In this document: positions 48,049 to 56,697 of the stretch, one piece after another
Numbering within the stretch: position 1 is the first letter of the stretch
Layout of the letters: each line of letters starts with the position of its first letter
DNA from: BP-464 sp963825415
Lineage (GTDB): Bacteria; Actinomycetota; Thermoleophilia; Solirubrobacterales; Solirubrobacteraceae
Length of the DNA stretch: 64,000 bases
Reading direction: 5' to 3'
Assembly: GCA_963825415.1 (NCBI GenBank)
Contig: CAWGTD010000006.1
Location: 372,001-436,000 of the forward strand
Position numbers and translations under genes: made by a program
The notes under the pieces: generated by a model
What the model saw: only the letters and a program-made list of their open reading frames with translations
Database searches by the model: none
What the model was told of the DNA's origin: nothing

Positions 48049-49520
48049 ACGCGATCGAGCTACAGGTCATGACCGGCGCCCTGCGGGCGGCCTGCGACGA
48101 GATGGGCGCCGTGCTCGTGCGCAGCGCGCACTCGGCGAACATCAAGGAGCGCCGCGACTGCTCGACCGCGCTCTTCGACGCGGGTGGAGAGATGGTGATG
48201 CAGGCCGAGCACATCCCGGTCCATCTCGGAGCGATGCCGGCGGCGGTCGCCGCCGTGCTCGAGGAGCGCCACGCCGAGGGCGTCTCGTGGGTGCTCAACG
48301 ACCCCTACCGCGGCGGCACCCACCTGCCGGACATCACGGTGATCACGCCGGTGTTCGCCGCCGGCGAGCTGCTCGGGTTCGCCGCCAGCCGCGCCCATCA
48401 CGCAGACGTCGGCGGCCGGGTGCCGGGCTCGATGCCCGCCGACTCCACGACGCTCGAGGACGAGGGCGTCGTGATCGCTCCACGGGTGCTCGACGACCCC
48501 GCGGTCGACGAGCTCGCCGCCTTGATGCGCCAGCCGGCCCAGCGGCGCGCCGACCTCCGCGCCCAGCTCGCGGCCAACCGCGTCGGCGTCCGGCGCCTGG
48601 GCGAGCTGGCGGCGCGCGCAGGGACGGGCGAGCTGCGGGCGGCGATGGCCGAGGTGCTCGACTATTCCGAGCGGCGCATGCGCGCGTGCCTGGCCGCGCT
48701 CGGCGACGGGACCCGCGAGGCACAGGACGTCCTCGAGGCCCGCAGCGGCGACCTCGAGCTGCGGCTGCGCGCGACCGTCGAGGGCGAGCGGCTCGTGCTC
48801 GACTTCTCCGGCAGCGCGGAGGGCGACCCCGGCAACCTCAACTGCCCGCTGGCCGTCACGCGCTCGGCGTGCTACTTCGCCGTCCGCGTCCTCACCGATC
48901 CCGACATTCCCGCGACCGCCGGCGCCTACCGCCCGATCGAGGTGCTTGCGCAGCCCGGCTCGCTGCTGGACGCGCGGCCGCCCGCGGCCGTGGCGGGCGG
49001 CAACGTCGAGACCTCCTCGCGGGTCGCCGACCTCGTGCTCGCCGCTTTCGGCCGGGCGCTCGGCCAGGGGACGATGAACAACCTGACGCTCGGCAACGAG
49101 CGCTTCACCTACTACGAGACGCTCGGCGGCGGGCAGGGCGCCTGCCCCGACGCCGACGGCCCCAGCGCGGTCCACGTGGCGATGTCGAACACGCTCAACA
49201 CGCCGATCGAGGCGCTCGAGCTCGAGTTCCCGCTGCGCGTGACCGAGTACGCGGTGCGCCGCGGCAGCGGCGGCGCGGGACGCTTCCGGGGCGGCGACGG
49301 CGTGATCCGCGAGGTCGAGGCGCTCGAGCCGATGGAGTTCTCGGTGCTCGCCGAGCGCCGCCGCCACGCGCCCCCGGGGGCCGACGGGGGCGCCCCCGGC
49401 AAACCCGGCCGCACGCTCGTCGACGGCGAGGAGCTGGCGCCCAAGGCATCGGGCTCGCTCGCGGCCGGCCAACGCCTGCGCTTCGAGACCCCCGGCGGCG
49501 GCGGGCACGGCGAGGCATAG
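48045..49520 (+). CDS. Hydantoinase/oxoprolinase B subunit (HyuB family)
   Basis: A 491-aa partner of the preceding HyuA. Family blocks are ELQVMTGALRAACDEMGAVLVRSAHSANIKERRDCS, DPYRGGTHLPDITVITPVF and DFSGSAEGDPGNLNCP. A terminal glycine-rich segment (YETLGGGQGA, then FETPGGGGHGEA) is also present. GTG 48045 lies in the hyuA stop (GTGA), so translation is coupled and a 1:1 complex is expected. The TAG stop is also the start of a -10-like hexamer for the next gene. Confidence 0.92.
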   Translation: MNAIELQVMTGALRAACDEMGAVLVRSAHSANIKERRDCSTALFDAGGEMVMQAEHIPVHLGAMPAAVAAVLEERHAEGVSWVLNDPYRGGTHLPDITVITPVFAAGELLGFAASRAHHADVGGRVPGSMPADSTTLEDEGVVIAPRVLDDPAVDELAALMRQPAQRRADLRAQLAANRVGVRRLGELAARAGTGELRAAMAEVLDYSERRMRACLAALGDGTREAQDVLEARSGDLELRLRATVEGERLVLDFSGSAEGDPGNLNCPLAVTRSACYFAVRVLTDPDIPATAGAYRPIEVLAQPGSLLDARPPAAVAGGNVETSSRVADLVLAAFGRALGQGTMNNLTLGNERFTYYETLGGGQGACPDADGPSAVHVAMSNTLNTPIEALELEFPLRVTEYAVRRGSGGAGRFRGGDGVIREVEALEPMEFSVLAERRRHAPPGADGGAPGKPGRTLVDGEELAPKASGSLAAGQRLRFETPGGGGHGEA

Positions 49521-49523
49521 AGT
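49518..49523 (+). promoter_or_regulatory. Putative -10 TAGAGT overlapping the hyuB stop codon
   Basis: TAGAGT ends 8 nt before ATG 49532; TAG is the hyuB stop. Confidence 0.35.
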
Positions 49524-49531
49524 CCCGGCCC

Positions 49532-50395
49532 ATGCGCGTCGGGTGGATCGGGCTGGGGATCATGGGCTCGCGGATGGCCGCCAACCTGGTCAAGGCCGGC
49601 CACGAGCTGACCGTCTACAACCGCACCCGGGCGACAGCGGATGCCTGGGCGACCGAGCACCGCGCCACCGTGGTCGACACGCCGGCCGAGGTGCGCGGCG
49701 AGGTCGTGATCACGATGCTCGTCGACGGCCCGCAGGTCGAGGAGGCGCTGCTCGGAGCCGACGGCGCGACGACGGCGGCCGAGGAGGGCACGGTGTTCGT
49801 CGACATGTCGACCATCGGCCCCGACGCGGCCCGCGCGCTGGGCGAGCGGATCGAGGCGTTCGTCGAGGCGCCGGTGACCGGCTCCTCCCCCAAGGCCGCC
49901 GACGGCACGCTGACGATCATGGCCGGCGGCGCCGAGGAGCACGTGCGCCGCGCCTGGCCGCTGTTCGAGGTGATGGGCGAGCTGATCGTGCACGCCGGGC
50001 CGATCGGCCACGGCCAGCAGATCAAGGTCATCAACAACTCGGTGGCGGCCGCGAACACGTCGACCGTGGCGCAGGCGCTGCTGGTGGGGAGCGCCACCGG
50101 AGTGGACCTCGACGCGCTCGTGAAGGTCATGGCCGCCGGGTCGGGAGGCTCGGCGATGCTCGGCCTCAAGGCCGGCCCGATGCGCGAGCACGACTACACG
50201 ACGCTCTTCAAGCTCGAGCACATGCTCAAGGACGTCCGACTGTGCCTCGAATCGGGCGAGGCCGCCGGGGTGCCGTTCCCGGCCGCGGCCGAGGCCGCCG
50301 GGGTGCTCGACGCCGCGATGGCTCGCGGACTCGGTGAGGCCGACTTCGCGGCCATGCTCGAGGTCATCGAGGGCCTCGCCGACCGCCGTCTCTGA
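49532..50395 (+). CDS. NAD(P)-dependent beta-hydroxyacid dehydrogenase (3-hydroxyisobutyrate dehydrogenase family)
   Basis: A 287-aa enzyme. The N-terminal Rossmann motif is GWIGLGIMGSRMAANL. The substrate loop is APVTGSSPKAADGTLTIMAGG. The catalytic Lys is in IKVINNSVAAANT. These fit 3-hydroxyisobutyrate, tartronate-semialdehyde or GLYR1-type reductases, and the family does not reveal the substrate. Placed after hydantoinase genes it may belong to the same catabolic unit, but a separate promoter is likely. Confidence 0.9.
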   Translation: MRVGWIGLGIMGSRMAANLVKAGHELTVYNRTRATADAWATEHRATVVDTPAEVRGEVVITMLVDGPQVEEALLGADGATTAAEEGTVFVDMSTIGPDAARALGERIEAFVEAPVTGSSPKAADGTLTIMAGGAEEHVRRAWPLFEVMGELIVHAGPIGHGQQIKVINNSVAAANTSTVAQALLVGSATGVDLDALVKVMAAGSGGSAMLGLKAGPMREHDYTTLFKLEHMLKDVRLCLESGEAAGVPFPAAAEAAGVLDAAMARGLGEADFAAMLEVIEGLADRRL

Positions 50396-50454
50396 TTCTG
50401 CTCATTTGCAGGACTGTTTTGGAAATCGCGGATTCCGTGAAAAGATGACGGTGC

Positions 50455-50492
50455 CCCGCGAGCTACCGGCCAGACGCCGGTAAAGCCGCGGG
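50455..50492 (+). other. Strong two-part hairpin with short upstream reading frame (possible regulatory RNA or terminator)
   Basis: Outer stem CCCGCG/CGCGGG (50455-50460 with 50487-50492) and inner stem TACCGGC/GCCGGTA (50464-50470 with 50476-50482) are separated by an AGC/AAGC internal loop and capped by CAGAC. The 9-mer CCAGACGCC recurs at 50503. A 12-codon frame ATG 50445-TAA ends within the stem. The spacer 50396-50533 is AT-richer than its neighbours. No known riboswitch was recognised. Confidence 0.4.
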
Positions 50493-50533
50493 TTCGGTTT
50501 CACCAGACGCCCTTCGGAACACCCTCCAAACCC

Positions 50534-51163
50534 ATGCCAATTGCATTCAAGGAATGGGCGGTCACCGTCCGCGCGCTCGCCGAGGGCGAGCAGCTGCTGA
50601 CCCTGCGCAAGGGCGGAATCCGCGAGCCCCAGCGGCATTTCCGGCTCGAGCACGAGCGCTTCTTCCTGTACCCGACCTTCGACCATCAGCGCAACGACCT
50701 GGTGCGCGCCTCGCACCAGCCCGAGCTCCAGCGCGCCCTCGAGGAGGGCGTCTGGGCGGAGGGCGAGCCGCCGGTCGAGGCCCTGACCCAGGACGGTGGC
50801 ATCGCCCAGCCCGACCGCGTTCGGATTCGCGCCTGGGCCGAGGTCGCCGACCACTGGACGATCGCCGATCCGCGCACGGTCGACGCGCTGTCGCCGTACT
50901 ACGTGTGGACCAGCGACTACGCCGAGAAGCGGCTGGCCTGGAAGCGGCGTCATCCGCTGCACGTGGTCCTGCTGCGCACCTATCGCATCCCCCGCCCCGT
51001 GACCGTCAAGGTCAAGGAGGACTTCGGGGGCTGTCGGTCGTGGCTGGAGATCCCGCGCGACCTGCCTTTCGAGGGCACGCCCGTGCTCTCCGACGACGAG
51101 TTCGACCGTGCCCGCGAGGAGATCGAGGGCATCGTGTCGGGCGCCGTCCCCGTGCTGGTCTGA
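50534..51163 (+). CDS. DUF1802 family protein
   Basis: A 209-aa cytosolic protein. The opening FKEWAVTVRALAEGEQLLTLRKGGIREP is the hallmark of DUF1802, followed by FFLYPTFDHQRNDLVR and a C-terminal LLRTYRIPRPVTVKVKEDFGGCRSWLEIP. Function is unknown across the family; members occur mainly in actinobacteria and cyanobacteria. A structured spacer precedes it. The stop overlaps the start of the next gene. Confidence 0.85.
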   Translation: MPIAFKEWAVTVRALAEGEQLLTLRKGGIREPQRHFRLEHERFFLYPTFDHQRNDLVRASHQPELQRALEEGVWAEGEPPVEALTQDGGIAQPDRVRIRAWAEVADHWTIADPRTVDALSPYYVWTSDYAEKRLAWKRRHPLHVVLLRTYRIPRPVTVKVKEDFGGCRSWLEIPRDLPFEGTPVLSDDEFDRAREEIEGIVSGAVPVLV

Positions 51164-52089
51164 GCCCGGACCCTGCAGCGATCTTCGGCCCGGCCACACG
51201 GCTGCTGATAATCGGCATCGGCGGTGGCGGGGATGTCGTGGGCGCGCTCGCCTGCGCGCACGCCGCCCGCGCGCTCGGCCTCGAGACGGTGATCGGCGGC
51301 CTGACCTGGGAGCGCCGCCCGGTCGACCCGCTTCCCGGCCCGCGCCGCCTCGACGAGCTCGAACATTCGCGGCGGCTCAACGACGCCGTGGCGATCGCCG
51401 GCCCCGACACCACGGGCCCGGGAGGCTTTCGCTTCGCCGAGTCGCGCGTGGCCGCCCTGATCGCCGAGGACGTGCTGCTCGTCGATCCGAACCCGGGGCC
51501 GCCCGCCGTCGGCGCGGGCATCGGCGACGCCGCCCGGCAGCTGGGGTGCGACCACGTCGTTCTGCTCGACGTGGGCGGCGACGTGCTCGCGCACGGCGAC
51601 GAGCCCGGGCTCGGCAGCCCGCTGGCCGACGCGGTCCTGCTCGCCGCCGCCGACTCCATCGGCCTGCCGACGACCGGCGCCGTCTTCGGCGTCGGCTGCG
51701 ACGGCGAGCTGACCCCCACCGAGGTCCATGCACGGCTCACCGAGGTGTCCGACGCCGGCGGCTCGCGCGGCGCGCTGCGACTGGACGCCGAGGCCGTCGA
51801 GCAGCTCGTCCGCGCGGTCGCGGAGGTCCCCACCGAGGCCAGCGCGATGGCGCTGCGCTGCGCCCTCGGCGAGACCGGCGAAGCCACCATCCGCGACGGC
51901 CGGCGCACCGTCCAGCTCACCTCCGGCGGCGGCGAGATCTTCCTCTTCGACCCCGAGGTGGCGATGCGCACCGCTGCCCGGCTCGCCGCCGCCGTCCGCG
52001 CGGCGCGCAGCCTGCGGGAGGCCAACGACATCCTCACGCGCATGGGCGTGCGCACCGAACTGGACTACGAGGTGCAGGTGGCGCAGTAG
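51160..52089 (+). CDS. DUF1152 family protein with probable CTG start
   Basis: A 309-aa protein. The N-terminal LLIIGIGGGGDVVGALACAHAARALG is a nucleotide-binding-like glycine loop typical of DUF1152, with LLDVGGDVLAHGDEPGLGSPLAD in the middle. No ATG, GTG or TTG precedes the conserved glycine loop in frame. The only candidate is CTG 51160, which overlaps the DUF1802 TGA as CTGA, mirroring the ATGA and GTGA overlaps elsewhere here. Its TAG stop coincides with a -10-like hexamer. Function unknown; the pairing with DUF1802 suggests a shared role. Confidence 0.78.
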   Translation: MSPDPAAIFGPATRLLIIGIGGGGDVVGALACAHAARALGLETVIGGLTWERRPVDPLPGPRRLDELEHSRRLNDAVAIAGPDTTGPGGFRFAESRVAALIAEDVLLVDPNPGPPAVGAGIGDAARQLGCDHVVLLDVGGDVLAHGDEPGLGSPLADAVLLAAADSIGLPTTGAVFGVGCDGELTPTEVHARLTEVSDAGGSRGALRLDAEAVEQLVRAVAEVPTEASAMALRCALGETGEATIRDGRRTVQLTSGGGEIFLFDPEVAMRTAARLAAAVRAARSLREANDILTRMGVRTELDYEVQVAQ

Positions 52090-52092
52090 GGT
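52087..52092 (+). promoter_or_regulatory. Putative -10 TAGGGT overlapping the DUF1152 stop codon
   Basis: TAGGGT ends 10 nt before ATG 52103; TAG is the DUF1152 stop. Confidence 0.3.
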
Positions 52093-52102
52093 CCGCGCCG
52101 AA

Positions 52103-54814
52103 ATGACTAGGCGAGTGCTGTTCTGTTGGCTGGCCGCGCTGGGATGTGTCGCGGCAACCGTTCCTGTCGCCGCCGCCGCGCCGGCCCCCGGGGCCTACCG
52201 CGAAAACGACGCCGGCGGCTTTCGCGACATCCTGCCGCCGGGTACCAACGGCCTGGTCAACGGGCCCCAGCTGCTGGCCTACGAGGCGGCGGGCACGCGG
52301 CCCAAGCACAACGACGACCAGCTCTCGATGTACGCCGACCTGGTCCGCGCGACGCCCGGGCTGAAGGCCGAGGACCTGGGCAAGTACTTCAAGGACTCGA
52401 GCTTCGGAGTGCCAGAGGGGCATGTCGAGCGCACCTACAGCCCGCGCGGCGACGTCACGATCGTGCGCGACTCCGACTTCGGCGTGCCGCACATCTACGG
52501 GCAGACGCGCTCGGGCGTGATGTTCGGCACCGGCTACGCCACCGCCGAGGACCGGCTGTTCTTCATCGACGTCCTGCGCCACCTCGGCCGCGGCCAGCTC
52601 ACATCGTTCGCCGGCGGCGCGCCGGGCAACCGCGCGTTCGACGAGATGCAGTGGGCGAACGCGCCCTACACAGAGGACGACCTGGCCAAGCAGATCGACA
52701 TCGGGCTGAAGGCCTACGGCTCGCTCGGCCAGCAGGTCCAGAGCGACGCCGAGAACTACCTCGCCGGGCTCAACGCCTACATCTCAGAGACCAGGCTCAA
52801 CCCCAACAAGATGCCCGGCGAGTACGCGGCGATCGGTCAGCCGCAGGGCGCCACGAACTTCACCCAGGCCGACATCATCGCGATCGCCTCGCTCGTCGGC
52901 GGGATCTTCGGCAAGGGCGGCGGGCGCGAGCTCGCCGAGATGCAGCTGCTCCAGGGCTTCCAGCAGAAGTACGGGTCCAAGCGCGGCCGGCGGCTGTGGC
53001 GCGAGTGGGCGGCATTCGAGGATCCCGACGCGCCGACCACGATCCGCAAGAAGATCTTCCACTACCAGAAGGCGAGCAAGCGGCCGCCGCGCGACGGCGA
53101 GGCGCTGGCCGACCCGGGCACGTTCAAGCCGGTCAACGTCGTCGCGTCCGGCACCAGCTCGCACGACACACGCACGGCAGCCCGTCGTCCGCTGCCGGGC
53201 CTGCTGCCGCAGTCGATGCTGACGATGAAGAACTCCAACGCGCTGGTGGTCAGCGGGAAGTACTCGCAGTCGGGCCACCCGCTGGCGGTCTTCGGGCCCC
53301 AGGTCGCCTACTTCGCCCCCCAGATCCTCATGGAGCAGGACGTGCACGCGCCGGCGTCGGCCGACGGGCCGGGCATCGACGCGCGGGGCGCGGCCTTCCC
53401 CGGCGTGAACCTCTACGTCGAGCTCGGCCGCGGGCGCGACTACGCGTGGAGCGCCACCTCGGCGGGCCAGGACCTGATCGACACCTTCGCGGTGCCGCTG
53501 TGCGGCGGCGACGAGACGCACTACATGTTCCGCGGGCAGTGTCTCGAGATGGAGCGCCTGGAGCGCACCAACAGCTGGATCCCCAACGCGGCCGACCAGA
53601 CGGCGCCGGGCACCGAGACGCTGGTCGCCTACCGGACCAAGCTCGGCATCGTCACCGGCTACGCGAAGGTCAAGGGCCAGCCGGTGGCCTACACCCAGCT
53701 GCGCTCGACCTACTTCCACGAGGTCGACTCCGCCGGCGGCTTCTCGGCTTTCAACGATCCCGAGCAGATGAAGAGCCCGCAGGACTTCCAGCGCGCCGCC
53801 TCGCTGATCGGCTACACGTTCAACTGGTTCTACGTCGACGACAAGCACTTCGCCTACTTCAACTCCGGCAACAACCCGGTCCGCCACCGCGGGGTCACCG
53901 GCCAGCTCCCGACGCCGGGCAAGTACGAGTGGCAGAACTTCCACTCCGACACCCTCACCGCGAAGTACACGCCGTTCAACCAGCACCCGCGGATCATCGA
54001 CGGCCAGCCGTTCATCACCAGCTGGAACAACAAGCAGGCTCGCGGATACGCCGCCGCCGACACCAACCTCTACTCGTCGGTCTACCGCTCCCAGCTGCTG
54101 GACCGCCAGATCCGCGGACGCCTCGCCGGCAACCGCAAGATGGCGCTGCCCGAGCTCGTCGACGCGATGGAGGAGGCCGGCACCGTCGACCTGCGCGCCC
54201 AGGAGGACCTGCCGCTGGCACTGGAGATCATCGGCACGCCGGCGGACCCGGCGGTCGCCGACGCGGTCGCCAAGTTGAAAGCGTGGCTGAACGCCGGCTT
54301 CCAGCGGCGCGATCGCGACAACGACAAGGTCTACGAGCACGCCGACGCGATCCGGATCCTCGACGCGTGGTGGCCGCTGTGGCTCAAGGCGGAGTTCGAG
54401 CCGCGGCTGGGCAAGGCGCTGTTCGACCAGCTGAGCGCGACGTACACGTACTCGAACGACCCCAACAACCACGGCGACCATCTCGGCTCGGCGTGGCAGG
54501 ACGGCTGGTACGGCTACGTCAAGAAGGACCTCGGGACGCTGCTGGGCCGCAAGTTCAAGGCGCGCTACGCGCTGCGCTACTGCGGCAACGGCAGCCGCGC
54601 GCGCTGCCGGGCGGCGCTGACGAGTTCGCTCGCCGCGGCCCTCGCGGTGCCCGCCACCGAGGTCTACCCGGGCGACAGCGCGTGTCCGGCGGGCGACCAG
54701 TGGTGCTGGGACTCGGTGCGGTTCCGGCCGCTGGGAGCCGTCTCGCAGCCGCTGATCCCGTGGATCAACCGGCCGACCTATCAGCAGGCGCTCGAGATCC
54801 AGGGCCACAGATGA
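52103..54814 (+). CDS. Secreted penicillin acylase family protein (peptidase S45)
   Basis: A 903-aa Ntn hydrolase precursor. After a signal peptide (residues about 1-27) the alpha part includes VTIVRDSDFGVPHIYGQT and GTGYATAEDRLFFIDVLRHLGRG, the standard S45 entry. Self-cleavage is expected before Ser378 in NSNALVVSGKYSQSGHPL, which becomes the beta-chain nucleophile. GPQVAYFAPQI continues the beta chain. The family removes acyl groups from penicillins, lipopeptides (aculeacin) or N-acyl-homoserine lactones; the substrate is not predictable here. Two Cys-containing loops near the end suggest disulfides. The ATGA overlap couples it to the next gene. Confidence 0.92.
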   Translation: MTRRVLFCWLAALGCVAATVPVAAAAPAPGAYRENDAGGFRDILPPGTNGLVNGPQLLAYEAAGTRPKHNDDQLSMYADLVRATPGLKAEDLGKYFKDSSFGVPEGHVERTYSPRGDVTIVRDSDFGVPHIYGQTRSGVMFGTGYATAEDRLFFIDVLRHLGRGQLTSFAGGAPGNRAFDEMQWANAPYTEDDLAKQIDIGLKAYGSLGQQVQSDAENYLAGLNAYISETRLNPNKMPGEYAAIGQPQGATNFTQADIIAIASLVGGIFGKGGGRELAEMQLLQGFQQKYGSKRGRRLWREWAAFEDPDAPTTIRKKIFHYQKASKRPPRDGEALADPGTFKPVNVVASGTSSHDTRTAARRPLPGLLPQSMLTMKNSNALVVSGKYSQSGHPLAVFGPQVAYFAPQILMEQDVHAPASADGPGIDARGAAFPGVNLYVELGRGRDYAWSATSAGQDLIDTFAVPLCGGDETHYMFRGQCLEMERLERTNSWIPNAADQTAPGTETLVAYRTKLGIVTGYAKVKGQPVAYTQLRSTYFHEVDSAGGFSAFNDPEQMKSPQDFQRAASLIGYTFNWFYVDDKHFAYFNSGNNPVRHRGVTGQLPTPGKYEWQNFHSDTLTAKYTPFNQHPRIIDGQPFITSWNNKQARGYAAADTNLYSSVYRSQLLDRQIRGRLAGNRKMALPELVDAMEEAGTVDLRAQEDLPLALEIIGTPADPAVADAVAKLKAWLNAGFQRRDRDNDKVYEHADAIRILDAWWPLWLKAEFEPRLGKALFDQLSATYTYSNDPNNHGDHLGSAWQDGWYGYVKKDLGTLLGRKFKARYALRYCGNGSRARCRAALTSSLAAALAVPATEVYPGDSACPAGDQWCWDSVRFRPLGAVSQPLIPWINRPTYQQALEIQGHR

Positions 54815-55625
54815 CCGATCCCGCGAGGTCCGCGGTGAACCACGTCTACGCGGCATCGATCATCTGAGCTGGGTCGAGACCACCAGCCCGAACTTCAGCG
54901 CCCGCCACGAGGAAGAGGACGCCGAGGACGTCGTCGGCGTGCTGGAGCTGCTCGAGGGCACGCGCGAGCGGCTCGCCGACGCGTTCGCCCAGCTCCCCGG
55001 GCACGTGGCGGTCGTGGTCCACGGCGGGCCGTTCCAGCTCGCCCTGGCCCAGCCCTACCTCCCGGTGATCCGCCGGCTGACCGCACCGGCCGCCCGGCGC
55101 TACCTCGTCGGCTGGTTCCAGCACGACGAGATCCACGTGCTCGCGCCACGGGTGCTCGAGGCCCGTGCGTCGAACGTCCCGGGCTCGCGCGAGATGAACC
55201 TGCTCGCCCCCGCCGCGCTCTACACGCAGCTGGCGATCGGCGCGAGCAGCCCGCGCCTGCCGCCGCCGTTCCGGCCGGCGACGTTCGTGCGCTACGTGCG
55301 CTGGGCGTGGCTGGCCGCGGGAGCCGCGCAGTACTTCAGCGGGCAGACCGCGTTCGCGCGCCCGGCGATCGCCCGCCGGCTGCGCGAGGGCCGCCAGCCG
55401 TCGTTTCCTCCCGGCATCCGCGACGCCCAGCTGCTGGGCGGCACGCTGGTGGACCTGCTCGCCCGCGAGGAGGGCGAGATGGCCGCCGCGCGGCTGTCGG
55501 TCGAGCTGCACCCGGCGGGCCCGCGCGGGGCGCTCGTCGACGCGTTCTCGGGGCGCCCGCTGGAGCACACCGAGCGCACCTGGCGCGCTCACCTGGCGAA
55601 GATCGCGGCCGCGCAGCCGCGCTAA
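54811..55625 (+). CDS. Conserved unknown coupled to the acylase (frameshifted)
   Basis: ATG 54811 overlaps the acylase stop (ATGA) and gives MTDPARSAVNHVYA. One base appears to be missing near 54853, after which the frame reads GIDHLSWVETTSPNFSARHEEEDAEDVVGVLEL and on to AKIAAAQPR, about 271 aa. Visible features are VVVHGGPFQLALAQPYLPVIRRL, GWFQHDEIHVLAPRVLEARAS and YVRWAWLAAGAAQYFSGQTAFARPAI. I recognise no domain and no HExxH. The GWFQHDEIHVL and NVPGS blocks look conserved, and the basic/aromatic pattern suggests a soluble regulatory or membrane-associated protein. Confidence 0.6.
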
Positions 55626-56119
55626 CCGAGGATGTCGGTGCCCAGCCAGGCGATGATCGCCACGAGGGCGACCGCGCCGAGCAGGGCGGCGAGCACACGC
55701 GCGGGCGGCGTCGGCGACGCGGCTGAGGTGTCGCTGACGAGCTCGGCCTCGAGCAGGACCTCGCGCGCCGTGGGAGCGCCCGACGCGGGGACCATCACGT
55801 CGCGCGGGCCGGCGGCGAGCATGTCGGGCACGTCGAACCCGCGCGTGCGCTGCAGCAGGCTCGGAACGCCCTCCTCCAGCAGCAGGCCCTGGATGAACTC
55901 CGCCTCGGCCTGGTTGCGCGCGCCGGCCACGCGCACGAGCTCGCCCTCGGCGTACTGCGGCTTGACCTTGCGGGCGCGCTCGTGGCGTTCGGTGATCGGC
56001 TGGTCGACACCGGTCGCCCCGGCGTAGACCAGCGGCATCCCGCACGACGGGCAGAAGCGTTCGTCGAGCGAGTGCGTCGTGGCGCACGACGGGCAGACGA
56101 GCGGCTCGGATGGGGTCAC
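55622..56119 (-). CDS. Zinc-ribbon protein with DUF2007-like domain and C-terminal membrane helix
   Basis: A 165-aa protein. The N-terminal zinc ribbon CPSCATTHSLDERFCPSCG is at about residues 8-26. A DUF2007-like signal-transduction domain follows (ELVRVAGARNQAEAEFIQGLLLEEGVPSLLQRT, then RDVMVPA). One C-terminal helix (LAALLGAVALVAIIAWLG) would anchor it facing the cytosol. GTG 56119 overlaps the JAMM gene stop, so it is in the same operon as the cysteine biosynthesis genes. The role there is unknown. Confidence 0.78.
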   Translation of the reverse strand: MTPSEPLVCPSCATTHSLDERFCPSCGMPLVYAGATGVDQPITERHERARKVKPQYAEGELVRVAGARNQAEAEFIQGLLLEEGVPSLLQRTRGFDVPDMLAAGPRDVMVPASGAPTAREVLLEAELVSDTSAASPTPPARVLAALLGAVALVAIIAWLGTDILG

Positions 56120-56505
56120 GAGACGACCTCCACCTCTTCGACCTCGCCCTTCTCGATCGCATAGCAGCGCACCTCGGGCTCGCCGTCGGCCAGCCCGACG
56201 ATCAGCCACTGCCATCCCGGCCAGCCCTTGGCGAAGTTGATGTCGGTCTGCGACGGGTAGGGCGCGCTGCGGGTGTGCGAGTGGTAGATCGCGCCGGGCG
56301 CCTCGCCGGCGTCCTCGAGGTCGTAGACGGTCAGCAGGTCCTTGCCGCCGATCTCGAACCGGAACGGGCTCGCCGCCTGGTTTGCGGCGGGATGGACCGA
56401 GACCGCCTCGCCGTCGCGTACGCCGATCAGCCCACAGCATTCGTTGGGCGCCTCGCGGCGCGCGTGCTCGACGATCTCGGCCAGCAGCTCGGGGGCGAGC
56501 TGCAC
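56116..56505 (-). CDS. mec: JAMM/MPN metalloprotease, Mec-like (sulfur-carrier processing)
   Basis: A 129-aa zinc isopeptidase-type enzyme. The JAMM residues are complete: Glu22 in NECCGLIG, and His75, His77, Ser85 and Asp88 in HSHTRSAPYPSQTD. In Mycobacterium tuberculosis the homologue (Mec+) cleaves cysteine from the CysO-cysteine adduct. CysM and CysO are encoded close by in this window. GTG 56505 shares one base with the tatA stop (TAGTG). The gene symbol follows that context; direct activity is inferred. Confidence 0.9.
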   Translation of the reverse strand: MQLAPELLAEIVEHARREAPNECCGLIGVRDGEAVSVHPAANQAASPFRFEIGGKDLLTVYDLEDAGEAPGAIYHSHTRSAPYPSQTDINFAKGWPGWQWLIVGLADGEPEVRCYAIEKGEVEEVEVVS

Positions 56506-56681
56506 TACTCCGGCTTGATGGCCGGCCGGTCGTCGTCGGAGTCGCTGCCGGACAGCGAGTCCTTGAACTCGCGCATCCCCCTGCCGACGGAGCGGCCCAC
56601 CTCGGGCAGCTTCTTCGGGCCCAGGACGAGCAGCGCGATGACGAGGATGATGATCAGTTCGGGCGCGCCGACGTTCGGCAT
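56505..56681 (-). CDS. tatA: Twin-arginine translocase subunit TatA
   Basis: A 58-aa protein: MPNVGAPELIIILVIALLVLGPKKLPEVGRSVGRG is the classic short N-terminal helix, Gly-Pro hinge and amphipathic helix of TatA, followed by an acidic, flexible tail (SLSGSDSDDDRPAIKPE). It forms the pore for folded protein export. The gene is too short for usual ORF cut-offs. Its place between cysM and the JAMM gene is unusual; tatB/tatC are not in the window. Confidence 0.93.
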   Translation of the reverse strand: MPNVGAPELIIILVIALLVLGPKKLPEVGRSVGRGMREFKDSLSGSDSDDDRPAIKPE

Positions 56682-56697
56682 GGCTGCTCCTAGCGAG

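Noticed and set aside
50455..50511. Match to a known riboswitch (c-di-GMP, SAM, guanidine, glutamine types)
   Set aside because: Some short strings (aaagcc, ccttcgg) recall these classes, but the conserved cores and spacing are missing, so only an unnamed structured element is reported.
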